The notes below the pieces were generated by a model. That model was not told where the DNA came from, did not search any database, and saw only the letters and a program-made list of their open reading frames with translations. From Microbacterium pumilum (GTDB taxonomy: Bacteria > Actinomycetota > Actinomycetes > Actinomycetales > Microbacteriaceae), in the NCBI RefSeq assembly GCF_039530225.1, contig NZ_BAAAOH010000001.1, positions 434,001-498,000 on the forward strand: a stretch of DNA of 64,000 nt, written 5' to 3'. Position numbers and translations under genes: made by a program. Below, piece after piece: positions 47,046 through 55,293 of the stretch (the first letter of the stretch is position 1; the number at the start of each line of letters is the position of its first letter).

Positions 47046-47891
47046 TCAGTCGATCACCGTGGCATCCGGCATCCGCTGTCTCATCACCGCGATCGCCTCG
47101 GGATTCTCATCGACGAGCACCGCGTGGCGGCCGAGCGCCGCCGCCACGGCACCGGTCGTGCCACTGCCGGCGAAGAAGTCGAGCACGCGATCACCAGGGC
47201 GGCTCGATGCCTGGATGATCCGGCGCAGGATGCCCTCGGGCTTCTGCGTCGGGTAGCCGGTCTTCTCACGACCCGTCGTCGGCACGATCGTGTGCCACCA
47301 GACGTCGGTCGGCAGTTTCCCCCGTTCGGCTTTCTCGGGCGTCACGAGTCCGGGCGCCATGTACGGCTCGCGGTCGACCGCCTCGGAGTCGAACCAGTAC
47401 CGTGCGGGGTCCTTGACGTACACGAGGATCGTGTCGTGTTTGGTCGGCCAGCGCTTGCGCGTCTTCGCGCCGTAGTCGTACGCCCAGATGAGTTCGTTGA
47501 GGAACCTGTCACGTCCGAACAGCGCGTCGAGGAGCACCTTGGCGTAGTGCGCTTCGCGGTAGTCGAGGTGCAGGTACAGCGTGCCGTCGTCGGCGAGCAG
47601 CCGCCACGCCTCTTCCAGCCGCGGCTCGAGGAAGCCCCAGTAGTCGTCGAACCGGTCATCGTATGCGCGCAGATCCCCGCGCAACCGCTCGTACTCACGA
47701 CCGTGGAACCCGCGGCGGACGACGGATGCGGCATCCGCAGTGCCGGAGGAACTCGCCGTCTCGACCGCGCGCTCGCGTGTCCGCCCGGTGTTGAACGGCG
47801 GGTCGAGGTAGATCAGGGTGAACGAACCGTCGTCGAGGCCGCGGATGACGGAGAGGTTGTCGCCGTGATGGATCTCGACCGTCGCGGTCAC
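47046..47891 (-). CDS. Orphan site-specific DNA adenine methyltransferase (beta class)
   Basis: DNA methyltransferase of 281 aa from GTG 47891, whose GTGA overlaps the upstream lipoate-ligase stop. The catalytic motif IV DPPFNTG is at about residues 30-36 and the AdoMet motif I FFAGSGTT is near 237-244. The order IV, recognition region, I defines the beta class; DPPF favours N6-adenine. The 'HLDYREAHYAKVLLD' block is common in such enzymes. No restriction endonuclease is visible nearby, so a regulatory or epigenetic role is possible. The recognition sequence cannot be read from the gene. Confidence 0.88.
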   Translation of the reverse strand: MTATVEIHHGDNLSVIRGLDDGSFTLIYLDPPFNTGRTRERAVETASSSGTADAASVVRRGFHGREYERLRGDLRAYDDRFDDYWGFLEPRLEEAWRLLADDGTLYLHLDYREAHYAKVLLDALFGRDRFLNELIWAYDYGAKTRKRWPTKHDTILVYVKDPARYWFDSEAVDREPYMAPGLVTPEKAERGKLPTDVWWHTIVPTTGREKTGYPTQKPEGILRRIIQASSRPGDRVLDFFAGSGTTGAVAAALGRHAVLVDENPEAIAVMRQRMPDATVID

Positions 47892-48937
47892 GGCACGCGG
47901 CGCAGCCACGCGTCGGTCGAGAACTTCGACTCGACCAAGGCCTCGGCCTCGGCGTATTCCTCATCGGTTATGGTGCCGGGCACCGCTCCGTAGAGGTTCG
48001 TGAAGGTCCCGATGAACCGCTCGATGATCGCCTCACGCGGCAGCCCGGTCTGGCGGCGCAGCGGGTCGACCCGCTTGGCGGCCGACACGGTTCCCTTGTC
48101 GCTCAGCTTCTCTCGCCCGATCCGCAGCACCTCGGTCATGACCTGGCCGTCCATGTCGTAACTCAGGGTCGCGTGGTGCAGAACACCGCCGTTCGCCAGC
48201 CGCTTCTGAGCCGCTCCGCCGATCTTGCCCTGCGGCGAGGCGATGTCGTTGAGCGGCTGATAGGTCGCCTCGATCCCGAGTGAGCGAAGCGCCTGGAGCA
48301 CCCAGTCGTCGAGGAACGCGTACGAGTCCGCGAACGTCATGCCCGAGACGAGGGATGCCGGCACGTACAGCGAGTAGGTGACGATCGAGTTCGCGGCCAT
48401 CATCATCGCGCCGCCGCCCGAGATCCGTCGCACCACGTCGAACCCATGGCGCGCCGCACCTTCCGGGTCGACCTCGTTGCGCAGCGACTGGAACGAGCCG
48501 ATCACGACGGCCGACTCATTCCACTCCCAGAGCCGCAGCGTCGGTCGCCGTCGCCCGTCGCCGACCCGGCCCGTCAGCACCTCGTCGAGGGCGAGGTTCA
48601 TGCGCGGCGACACCGGTCGCTCGTGCACGACCTCCCAGTCGAAGTCACCCCAACCGGGCGCCGTCACGAGAGCCCGGCGCACCGCCGTGCCGACGGCCTC
48701 TGGGGTGAATCCGAGCAGCTGTGCGCCGTCGGGGAGCGCGGCACGCACGGCCGCGGCGATGGCGGCGACATCCGACTCGACGGGCAGCCCCGAGACCGCC
48801 GCATCGATGTCGGCGAGCGCCGTGTCGGGTTCGAGGAAGAAGTCGCCCGCGAGCTGGAAGTCGGCGATGCGACCATCGCGCTCCTCGAGGTCCACGACCA
48901 CGAGCTTTCCGCCGGGGACCTTGTATTCGCCGTGCAT
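47888..48937 (-). CDS. lplA: Lipoate-protein ligase family protein
   Basis: Attaches lipoate (or octanoate) to E2 and H proteins; 349 aa. Residues 1-85 (beginning 'HGEYKVPGGKLVVVDLE') look like the accessory domain that in E. coli LplA is C-terminal. The catalytic LplA/LipB domain follows, with MNLALDE, the RRISGGGA motif and a lysine block (QGKIGGAAQKR). The domain order is thus reversed relative to E. coli. It is coupled to the methyltransferase gene by a 4-bp overlap. Biotin-ligase-like or scavenging roles are less likely. Confidence 0.85.
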   Translation of the reverse strand: MHGEYKVPGGKLVVVDLEERDGRIADFQLAGDFFLEPDTALADIDAAVSGLPVESDVAAIAAAVRAALPDGAQLLGFTPEAVGTAVRRALVTAPGWGDFDWEVVHERPVSPRMNLALDEVLTGRVGDGRRRPTLRLWEWNESAVVIGSFQSLRNEVDPEGAARHGFDVVRRISGGGAMMMAANSIVTYSLYVPASLVSGMTFADSYAFLDDWVLQALRSLGIEATYQPLNDIASPQGKIGGAAQKRLANGGVLHHATLSYDMDGQVMTEVLRIGREKLSDKGTVSAAKRVDPLRRQTGLPREAIIERFIGTFTNLYGAVPGTITDEEYAEAEALVESKFSTDAWLRRVP

Positions 48938-49009
48938 GGTGTCAGCCTAGACGGGGGCCGGATGCGGGGTGCCCGGACGGAATCCCTCGGCGCAGACCGC
49001 GACGCGAGC

Positions 49010-49041
49010 CGCGGGGCCGGATGTCGGTAGATGGCCCCGCG
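49010..49041. terminator. Hairpin downstream of the cellulase gene
   Basis: CGCGGGGCC (49010-49018) and GGCCCCGCG (49033-49041) form a 9-bp stem with a 14-nt loop, 18 bp past the cellulase stop (49059). It is the probable terminator of that gene, and lies upstream of the lplA start. Confidence 0.65.
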
Positions 49042-49058
49042 ACGTGCGTCAGCGATCG

Positions 49059-50657
49059 TCAGCTTGTCGTGCAAGCCCTGCCGTTGAGCCAGAAGATCCA
49101 CGGAGCGTTCGCCGCGCCCTTGCCGGTGACGACGATCGCGGCCTTCTTGCCTGGGCCCAGTCTCGGCTGCAGCTTGCCTGCGGTCACCGTGACATCCGCG
49201 CCGATCTGCTGGTACGAGCCGCCGACCACCGCCGTGACCTTCTGGGCGCCGTCGAACGTCCACGACAGGGTCCACGGCTGGACGGCGGCGGTGCCCTTGT
49301 TCTGCACGACCAGCGCAGCGATGAATGCCTTGCCGACCTTCGTTCCAGAGACCTTCACGTGGCAGTCGAGCGGGGCCAGTGTCGGATTCGACAGCGACAC
49401 CAGCTCGCGCGCCTGCTCGACGAACCACTGGCCGGCTGCCGGGTCCTCGATGTTCCGGGCGGGGTCGAGCGGACCTCCCGTGCCGCGATAGCACTGGCCA
49501 TCCGACTCGCCGGGCACCTTGATCCACAGGTAGGCGTCGACCAGGGTGTCGTCCGTCGACGTGGTCGGCAGGGCTCCGAGACCGCGATCCGGCGGGTTGC
49601 ACCAGTCCTCGTGCACCGGATACGTGTCGGCGGGGTACTGCCATGGCCCGAGCCCGTTGCGGCTGGTGTCGACGACGAAGTGCGTCTTCGGCACGGTGTC
49701 GCCGAGCTGGCTCGCATAGCGGGACTCGACGCCGGCGGTGTTGAGCGCCGGGTCTGCGGCATCCGCCGACCACTCGCCGTACTGCGACATCGCGACGCCC
49801 GTCCAGTTGTTGGCCGGACCGCCGTTCCAGTACTGGTTGCCGCAGTCGGCGAAGCTGCCCGCCTTCTCGGTCACGAATGCGATGCACGACGACACCCACG
49901 TGCCGAAGTACGTCGAGTTGACGGTGAACTGGTAGTTCGAGGCGTTCAGGAAGAATCCGTCCGCGCGCTGCACGCCGCCCTTGAGCAGCCGGTCCGAGAT
50001 CTCGCCGACGTTCAGCCAGCTCGCTCCGGTGCCGTCGAGGTAGACCGACGTGCTCCCGCCGGCCTTGAGCGCGTCGACGGCGTAGTTCAGCTGTGCGAAC
50101 CGGTCGGATGCCGCGGTCGCGGCATCGAGCTCGGCGGGCTGGCACCACTCAGGGTTGCCGTCGAGCGTCGTGTAGTGAGGGATGATGCCGAGGCCATCGG
50201 GTTCGAGGATGACCGTCGCCTCACGGCCTCCGATCCCCGACGCGACACCGTCGATCCAGTCTTCGTACGCCTCCGTGTCGGCGGCCCCGCCGGCGGAGTA
50301 CTGCGCACAGTCGCGGAACGGCAGGTTGTAGGCCACGATGACCGGCATCTTGCCGTGCGCGGCTGCGGCATCCACGATCTCGTCCACTGCGGCCTGCGCC
50401 TCAGCGGGTGTGCCCTTCGTGATCCAGTCGGCGGAGGGGATGCTGCCCAACAGCTGGGCATCGGCCCGCGCCTGACCCGACAGCGACTGGGCCGCCTCGA
50501 GCGTGGTGCTGTAGGGGTTGAGGTAGAGGTCGGAGCCGGCGAGTCCGCCGTCGTCCTCTGCCGCGCCGGCCGCGGTCGGTGCCAGGGCGCCCATCGCCAG
50601 CGCCAGTGAGCCGGCGACCGCGAGAGCGGTCGTTCGAATGTTCGTCGTGCGTGTCAT
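49059..50657 (-). CDS. Secreted GH6 cellulase with CBM2
   Basis: Inverting beta-1,4-glucanase (endo- or cellobiohydrolase), 532 aa. A basic n-region and Ala-rich signal peptide are probably cut after Ala-Gly-Ala near residue 32. GH6 blocks include AYNLPFRDC, 'VILEPDGLG' and a late 'HEDWCNPPDRGLG'. From about residue 433 a family 2 cellulose-binding module runs to the end, with a cysteine near each end and 'PWTLSWTF' in the middle. It joins with almost no Pro/Thr linker, which is unusual. A perfect CelR-type operator lies 79 bp upstream. It stands alone. Confidence 0.94.
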   Translation of the reverse strand: MTRTTNIRTTALAVAGSLALAMGALAPTAAGAAEDDGGLAGSDLYLNPYSTTLEAAQSLSGQARADAQLLGSIPSADWITKGTPAEAQAAVDEIVDAAAAHGKMPVIVAYNLPFRDCAQYSAGGAADTEAYEDWIDGVASGIGGREATVILEPDGLGIIPHYTTLDGNPEWCQPAELDAATAASDRFAQLNYAVDALKAGGSTSVYLDGTGASWLNVGEISDRLLKGGVQRADGFFLNASNYQFTVNSTYFGTWVSSCIAFVTEKAGSFADCGNQYWNGGPANNWTGVAMSQYGEWSADAADPALNTAGVESRYASQLGDTVPKTHFVVDTSRNGLGPWQYPADTYPVHEDWCNPPDRGLGALPTTSTDDTLVDAYLWIKVPGESDGQCYRGTGGPLDPARNIEDPAAGQWFVEQARELVSLSNPTLAPLDCHVKVSGTKVGKAFIAALVVQNKGTAAVQPWTLSWTFDGAQKVTAVVGGSYQQIGADVTVTAGKLQPRLGPGKKAAIVVTGKGAANAPWIFWLNGRACTTS

Positions 50658-50735
50658 GTCTCTCCGGGGTCGTCATCGGCCTGCGCCGACGGCGTCGTCG
50701 GCGGTGAGAGTGCACATCCGTGGAGAGGGATCTCG

Positions 50736-50749
50736 TGGGAGCGCTCCCA
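50736..50749. promoter_or_regulatory. CelR-type operator upstream of the cellulase
   Basis: TGGGAGCGCTCCCA is a perfect 14-bp palindrome identical to the operator known for CelR, the cellobiose-responsive LacI regulator of Thermobifida and other actinobacteria. It lies 79 bp before the cellulase start. No CelR-like gene is identified in the window, so the regulator acts from elsewhere. Confidence 0.9.
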
Positions 50750-50886
50750 TGCATGCGCACGTCGCCAGAATGCCGCTTCGACGGTCGGGCGTCAAGGGTG
50801 CGAGCGCGCACGGAGGCGATGGCTTCCGCTCGCGAACCAGGGGTTTCCTGCCGAACTCTGGGACGCCGCCCGCTGGCTGGGCGCGC

Positions 50887-51738
50887 TCAGTCGCGCGCCG
50901 GGAACCGCTCGTCGAGCCACGCCAGCAGGTCGCCGCGGACATCCGCCTGCATGGTCTCGTTGAAGATCTCGTGACGCGCGCCGGGGTAGACGAGCGTCGT
51001 CACGTCGGTGAGTCCCGAGCGCGTGCGGTAGGCGTCGGCGAGCTTGTGCACGCTGCGCGGGCCGCCCACCGGGTCGTCCCGCCCCACCATCAGCAGCGCC
51101 GGGATGTCGCGACCGAGATTCTTGCGCGGTCGACCGTAGAACCGCAGCTGGTCGGTGAGACTGAACAGCTGCGAAGCCGGCGAGGTGGTGGTGAGCGGAT
51201 CGTCGATGAACGCCTTGCCCACTTCCAGGTCGGACGAGAGCCACTCGGTCCCCATCGCGTCCGGCGTCTGCCACTTCGCATTCAGGCCGCCGGGGTGGAG
51301 AGATCCGGGTATGCGCAGCGCGGAGCCGGTGAGCACGAACGCGTCGTAGGCGGAGGGGTGGGCATTGAGCAGCATCTGCGCGATGAACGACCCGCCGGAG
51401 TGTCCCAGCAGGATGAGGGGGAGTTCCGGATTGTCCGAACGGACGAGCTGGGTCAGCTGCCAGACCGCGGCGACGGCGGCACGAAGCCCACCCGGCCCCG
51501 GACGGCCGAGCTTGGCGGCATCGCCCCCGTGTTGCGCCATACCGGTGCGGCCGTGCCCACGGTGGTCGTTGGCGTACACGGTGAAGCCATCGGCGGTGAG
51601 GGCGTCGATCAGGGCGCCGTACCGTCCCGCGTGCTCCCCCAGGCCGTGCACGAGCTGGACCACCGCGCGCGGCGTCGTCTTCGCGGGGTGGATGTCGTAG
51701 ACGATCGCGATGCCGTACGCATCGATGAACTCGGGCAT
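50887..51738 (-). CDS. Alpha/beta hydrolase (monoacylglycerol lipase-like)
   Basis: Serine hydrolase of 283 aa in the S33/lysophospholipase group. Motifs: HGLGEHAGRY near residue 30, 'NDHRGHGRTG', nucleophile serine in GHSGGS, Asp in 'GRDDPVGG' and His in 'ARHEIFNE'. This HGxxEHxxRY pattern is characteristic of monoglyceride-lipase-like proteins. No signal peptide. It stands alone between the cellulase promoter and a divergent MFS gene. The natural substrate is not shown. Confidence 0.9.
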   Translation of the reverse strand: MPEFIDAYGIAIVYDIHPAKTTPRAVVQLVHGLGEHAGRYGALIDALTADGFTVYANDHRGHGRTGMAQHGGDAAKLGRPGPGGLRAAVAAVWQLTQLVRSDNPELPLILLGHSGGSFIAQMLLNAHPSAYDAFVLTGSALRIPGSLHPGGLNAKWQTPDAMGTEWLSSDLEVGKAFIDDPLTTTSPASQLFSLTDQLRFYGRPRKNLGRDIPALLMVGRDDPVGGPRSVHKLADAYRTRSGLTDVTTLVYPGARHEIFNETMQADVRGDLLAWLDERFPARD

Positions 51739-51788
51739 GCCGACGAGTTTAGGCTTGCGCTTCGCACGGTGCTCCCAATATCAATTTC

Positions 51789-51803
51789 GCTAGATAAGCT
51801 AGC
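51789..51803. promoter_or_regulatory. Possible MarR-type operator before the efflux gene
   Basis: GCTAGATAAGCTAGC has 5-bp arms (GCTAG/CTAGC) around 5 nt, 4 bp before the MFS start codon. It shares TTAGC half-sites with the stronger palindrome at 53442-53475, suggesting the same MarR protein. Confidence 0.5.
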
Positions 51804-51806
51804 TAA

Positions 51807-53438
51807 ATGACCAGAGATCTCCAAAGCCGCCGCTGGCTCGGTCTCGTCTTCATCAGCGTCGCGGTCTCGCTCATCATCGTGGACTCCACGATCGTCAACG
51901 TCGCGATCCCCTCGATCGTCGACGACCTCGGCATCACGTCGACGCAGGTGCAGTGGGTGCAGGAGGCCTACACGCTCGTCTTCGCTTCACTGCTGCTGGT
52001 CTTCGGCAGCCTCGCCGATCGATTCGGGCGACGACGGATGCTGCTGATCGGCGTCGTGATCTTCGCCGTGTCGTCGGTGGCAGCCGCCTTCGCACCGACC
52101 GGAGACCTCCTGATCGCGGCGAGGCTCGTGCAGGGCGTCGGCGGAGCTATGGTCCTGCCGAGCACGCTCTCGGTCATCAACGCGACCTTCCGCGGCCGTG
52201 AGCGCAGCATCGCCTTCGCCGTATGGGGATCCACGATCGGAGGGATGGCCGCACTCGGGCCGCTCCTGGGGGGCTGGCTCACCACGGACTTCTCGTGGCG
52301 GTGGGCTTTCGGGATCAATGTGCCTCTCGGCATCCTGATCATCGCCGGAGTGCTGTACGCGGTCGCCGAGTCCCGCGAGGAGTCTTATCGATCGATCGAC
52401 ATCGTCGGCGCACTGCTCGCCGTGATCGCGAGCGCCTCGCTCGTCTTCGCCCTCATCGAGGGCCGTTCCTACGGGTGGTGGGCCACGGAGACAGCCCCGA
52501 GTGTGGGCGACTGGACCTGGCCCTGGGATGTCTCGCCCATCCCCTTCGCGCTGGCCATCGCGGTGGCCGCCACCATCGGCTTCATCGCGTGGGGCCGCTA
52601 CCGCGAGCGCCGGGGTCGATCGACCCTGATCGCCTTCTCGCTGTTCGCCATCCCCTCGTTCCGCAACGGCAACGTGGCGGCGATGGTCGTCTCCCTCGGA
52701 GAGTTCGGCATCATCCTGTCGCTCCCGCTCTGGCTGCAGTTCGTGATCGGCTTCAATGCGCTGCAGACGGGCTTCGTGCTGCTGGCGCTGGCGATCGGAT
52801 CGTTCGTGGCCAGCGGCGCCGCCGGCGCCTCCAGCGGAAGGATCGCGCCCGTGACCATCGTGCGCGTCGGCCTCGCCGCCGAGATCGTCGGCGTCGCGGG
52901 GATCGGTGTGGTCGTCGGCGCCGACACATCCTGGGGGTGGCTGGTGCCATTCCTCTTCGTCTATGGTTTCGGGGTCGGGCTCGCGACCGCGCAGCTGACC
53001 GGTGTGGTGCTCTCGGGTGTTCCGGTCCGCGAGAGCGGGCAGGCGTCGGGCACCCAGTCCACCTCGCGACAGGTGGGATCCGCGTTGGGCATCGCGATCC
53101 TCGGCACGGTGCTGTTCACGAGCACGGCAGCGTTCCTGACCGCGTCGCTCGATGACCGGGGAGTGCCGGCGGTCCAGCGCGACCAGGTCGTCTCCTCGGT
53201 GGTCGACAGTGCCGGTGCCGCGATCCAGGGACTCGAGGCATCCCCCACGACCGCCGCGATCGCCGACGACGCGAAGGATGCGTTCTCGCAGGGCACGCGT
53301 CTCGCGGCGTTCACGGCCGCTGGATTCCTGACGCTCGGCTTCCTCGCGACGCTCTCACTCGGCTCCGGGCGGTCGAAGGACGAGAGCGACGACGAGGGCA
53401 CGGAGGATGCGGCGGCAGTCGCCGAACCGTCGGTCTGA
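51807..53438 (+). CDS. MFS drug efflux transporter, DHA2 (14-span) family
   Basis: Proton-driven multidrug exporter of the EmrB/QacA type, 543 aa. Motif A 'GSLADRFGRRRML' follows span 2, and motif C 'GGMAALGPLLGGWL' in span 5 is the antiporter signature; length fits 14 spans. The N-terminal pattern 'DSTIVNVAIPSI' is diagnostic of the family. It is followed by a MarR gene and a second MFS, all on one strand. Repressed expression relieved by a toxic ligand is likely. Confidence 0.93.
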   Translation: MTRDLQSRRWLGLVFISVAVSLIIVDSTIVNVAIPSIVDDLGITSTQVQWVQEAYTLVFASLLLVFGSLADRFGRRRMLLIGVVIFAVSSVAAAFAPTGDLLIAARLVQGVGGAMVLPSTLSVINATFRGRERSIAFAVWGSTIGGMAALGPLLGGWLTTDFSWRWAFGINVPLGILIIAGVLYAVAESREESYRSIDIVGALLAVIASASLVFALIEGRSYGWWATETAPSVGDWTWPWDVSPIPFALAIAVAATIGFIAWGRYRERRGRSTLIAFSLFAIPSFRNGNVAAMVVSLGEFGIILSLPLWLQFVIGFNALQTGFVLLALAIGSFVASGAAGASSGRIAPVTIVRVGLAAEIVGVAGIGVVVGADTSWGWLVPFLFVYGFGVGLATAQLTGVVLSGVPVRESGQASGTQSTSRQVGSALGIAILGTVLFTSTAAFLTASLDDRGVPAVQRDQVVSSVVDSAGAAIQGLEASPTTAAIADDAKDAFSQGTRLAAFTAAGFLTLGFLATLSLGSGRSKDESDDEGTEDAAAVAEPSV

Positions 53439-53441
53439 CAT

Positions 53442-53475
53442 TTACTTAGCATGACTAATGAGCTATGCTAAGTAA
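53442..53475. promoter_or_regulatory. MarR operator before the marR-like gene
   Basis: TTACTTAGCAT (53442-53452) and ATGCTAAGTAA (53465-53475) are perfect 11-bp arms separated by 12 nt, ending 4 bp before the regulator's start. It is one of the best inverted repeats here and fits autoregulation by the MarR protein. Confidence 0.82.
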
Positions 53476-53479
53476 CTAC

Positions 53480-53938
53480 ATGAGCACCGTCACTCCCGCA
53501 CACCACACCGAGCCCGCCGCCGACCTCTCTGCGTCGGCATCCGAACTCCGCATCGCGACCTTCCGGCTCGCGAGGCGCATGCGAACCCAGCGAGCGGTCG
53601 ACTCGATGAGCGACGGACAGTTCGCGGTGCTCGCCGGACTCTTCATCCACGGCTCGCACACCCTCGGTGAGCTTGCGGATCGCGAGCGGGTCTCGGCGCC
53701 GTCGATGAACCGAACGGTCAACTGTCTGCAGGAGTCGGGCTACGTTCGCCGTTCGGCGGACGAGACCGATGGGCGCAAGGTCGTGATCTCGCTGACGGAT
53801 GAAGGCCGCGCCGTCGTCGACGAGACGGCACGGCGACGGGATGCCTGGGTCGAAGAGGCACTGGCCGACCTCACCGCCCGCGAGCGGAAGACCATCGCCG
53901 ACGCCGCGAAGATCATGCAGCGGATGGTGGCCCGATGA
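53480..53938 (+). CDS. MarR-family transcriptional regulator
   Basis: Winged-helix regulator of 152 aa. The ATG at 53480 is preferred; the ATG at 53465 lies within the operator arm. The wing and recognition helix are at about residues 50-95 ('LGELADRERVSAPSMNRTVNCLQESGYVRRSADETDGRKVVISLT'). It lies between two MFS genes and overlaps the second by ATGA. It probably represses the efflux genes and itself. Confidence 0.93.
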   Translation: MSTVTPAHHTEPAADLSASASELRIATFRLARRMRTQRAVDSMSDGQFAVLAGLFIHGSHTLGELADRERVSAPSMNRTVNCLQESGYVRRSADETDGRKVVISLTDEGRAVVDETARRRDAWVEEALADLTARERKTIADAAKIMQRMVAR

Positions 53939-55290
53939 GCGCGATGTTCCGCTCGTTCTCGGTGTTCAACTACCGCGTCTGGTTCATCGGCGCCCTGGTG
54001 TCGAACATCGGCGCCTGGATGCAGGCGACGGCTCTCAGCTGGGTCGTCCTCACCGAACTCACCGACAACAACGCCGCGGCGATGGGCGTGACGATGGCGC
54101 TCCAATTCGGTCCGCCCCTCGTGCTCGTCGGAGTGACCGGCTGGGTGGCCGATCGCTTCGATCGCCGCAAGCTGCTGATGCTCACCCAGAGCCTTCTGCT
54201 CGTGCTGGGTCTCGCGATCGGCGCCCTCATCCTCGCCGGGATGATGACCCTGCCGATCATGTTCGGCTTCGCCCTCGCCCTCGGCTGCGTCGCCGCATTC
54301 GACAACCCTGCGCGTCAGGCATTCGTCTCCGACCTGGTGACCCGCGAGAATGCGTCGAACGCCGTCGCGCTCAATGCGGCCTCGTTCAACGGGGCCCGCA
54401 TGATCGGCCCCGCGGTCGCCGGCCTCGTCATCGTCGCGGTCGGCACCGGCTGGGTGTTCATGGTCAATGCCGTCACGTTCCTCGGCATGATCGCGGCGCT
54501 CCTGCTCATCCGCGGCGGAGAGCTGATCCCCCGCGTCAAGGCCTCGGGCTCATCGCGGCTCGCCGACGGATTCCGCTATGTCGGGCGCCGGCCCGACCTC
54601 ATGGTGACGTTCGCAATGGTGTTCCTGGTGGGCGCGTTCGGCATGAACTTCCCCATCTACGCCTCGACGATGGCGATCGAGTTCGGTCAGGATGCCGACG
54701 GGTTCGGCCTGCTCAGCTCCATCCTCGCGATCGGGTCGCTGACCGGTGCGCTCCTCTCGGCGCGGCGCGACAGGGCACGCATCCGGGTCGTGATCGGTGG
54801 CACGCTGCTGTTCGCCGTGGCGGCGTCGGTGTCTGCATTCATGCCCACCTACTGGGCATATGCCGCAACGCTGATGTTCACGGGGTTCGCGGTGGTCACG
54901 ATGCTCACGACGGCGAACGGATATGTGCAGACCACCACGCCGCCGGCACTGCGCGGACGGGTGCTCGCGCTCTACATGGCGATCCTTATGGGCGGCACCC
55001 CGATCGGAGCCCCCGTCGTCGGATGGGTCGCGGCCCAGTTCGGGCCGCGAGTGGCGATCCTCATCGGAGCGGCCGCCGCCCTCATCGCGTTCGGAATCGG
55101 CGCGACGTGGCTGCTGGTCTCGGGGCGCCTGCACCGTCACGAAGACAAGCGCTTCCGGCTCACGATCGACGAGACCCGGCCGATGTCGGTCGTCGGTCCA
55201 GAGCAGTTCAGCGACGAGGTCGCCTCGACGACGCCGATCCCGCTCTCGCAGGAAGAGCGGATGGCCGCCACCCGCTCCCGCGTGGGCTGA
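53935..55290 (+). CDS. MFS transporter, EntS-like 12-span family
   Basis: Exporter-like MFS protein of 451 aa whose ATG overlaps the marR stop by 4 bp. The opening 'FRSFSVFNYRVWFIGALVSNIGAWMQ' and motif A 'GWVADRFDRRKLL' place it in the MFS_3/EntS group of multidrug or siderophore exporters. It has a hydrophilic C-terminal tail of about 60 residues. It is transcribed with marR. Its stop is only 3 bp from the convergent alditol oxidase stop, with no terminator between. Confidence 0.9.
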   Translation: MSAMFRSFSVFNYRVWFIGALVSNIGAWMQATALSWVVLTELTDNNAAAMGVTMALQFGPPLVLVGVTGWVADRFDRRKLLMLTQSLLLVLGLAIGALILAGMMTLPIMFGFALALGCVAAFDNPARQAFVSDLVTRENASNAVALNAASFNGARMIGPAVAGLVIVAVGTGWVFMVNAVTFLGMIAALLLIRGGELIPRVKASGSSRLADGFRYVGRRPDLMVTFAMVFLVGAFGMNFPIYASTMAIEFGQDADGFGLLSSILAIGSLTGALLSARRDRARIRVVIGGTLLFAVAASVSAFMPTYWAYAATLMFTGFAVVTMLTTANGYVQTTTPPALRGRVLALYMAILMGGTPIGAPVVGWVAAQFGPRVAILIGAAAALIAFGIGATWLLVSGRLHRHEDKRFRLTIDETRPMSVVGPEQFSDEVASTTPIPLSQEERMAATRSRVG

Positions 55291-55293
55291 GGG

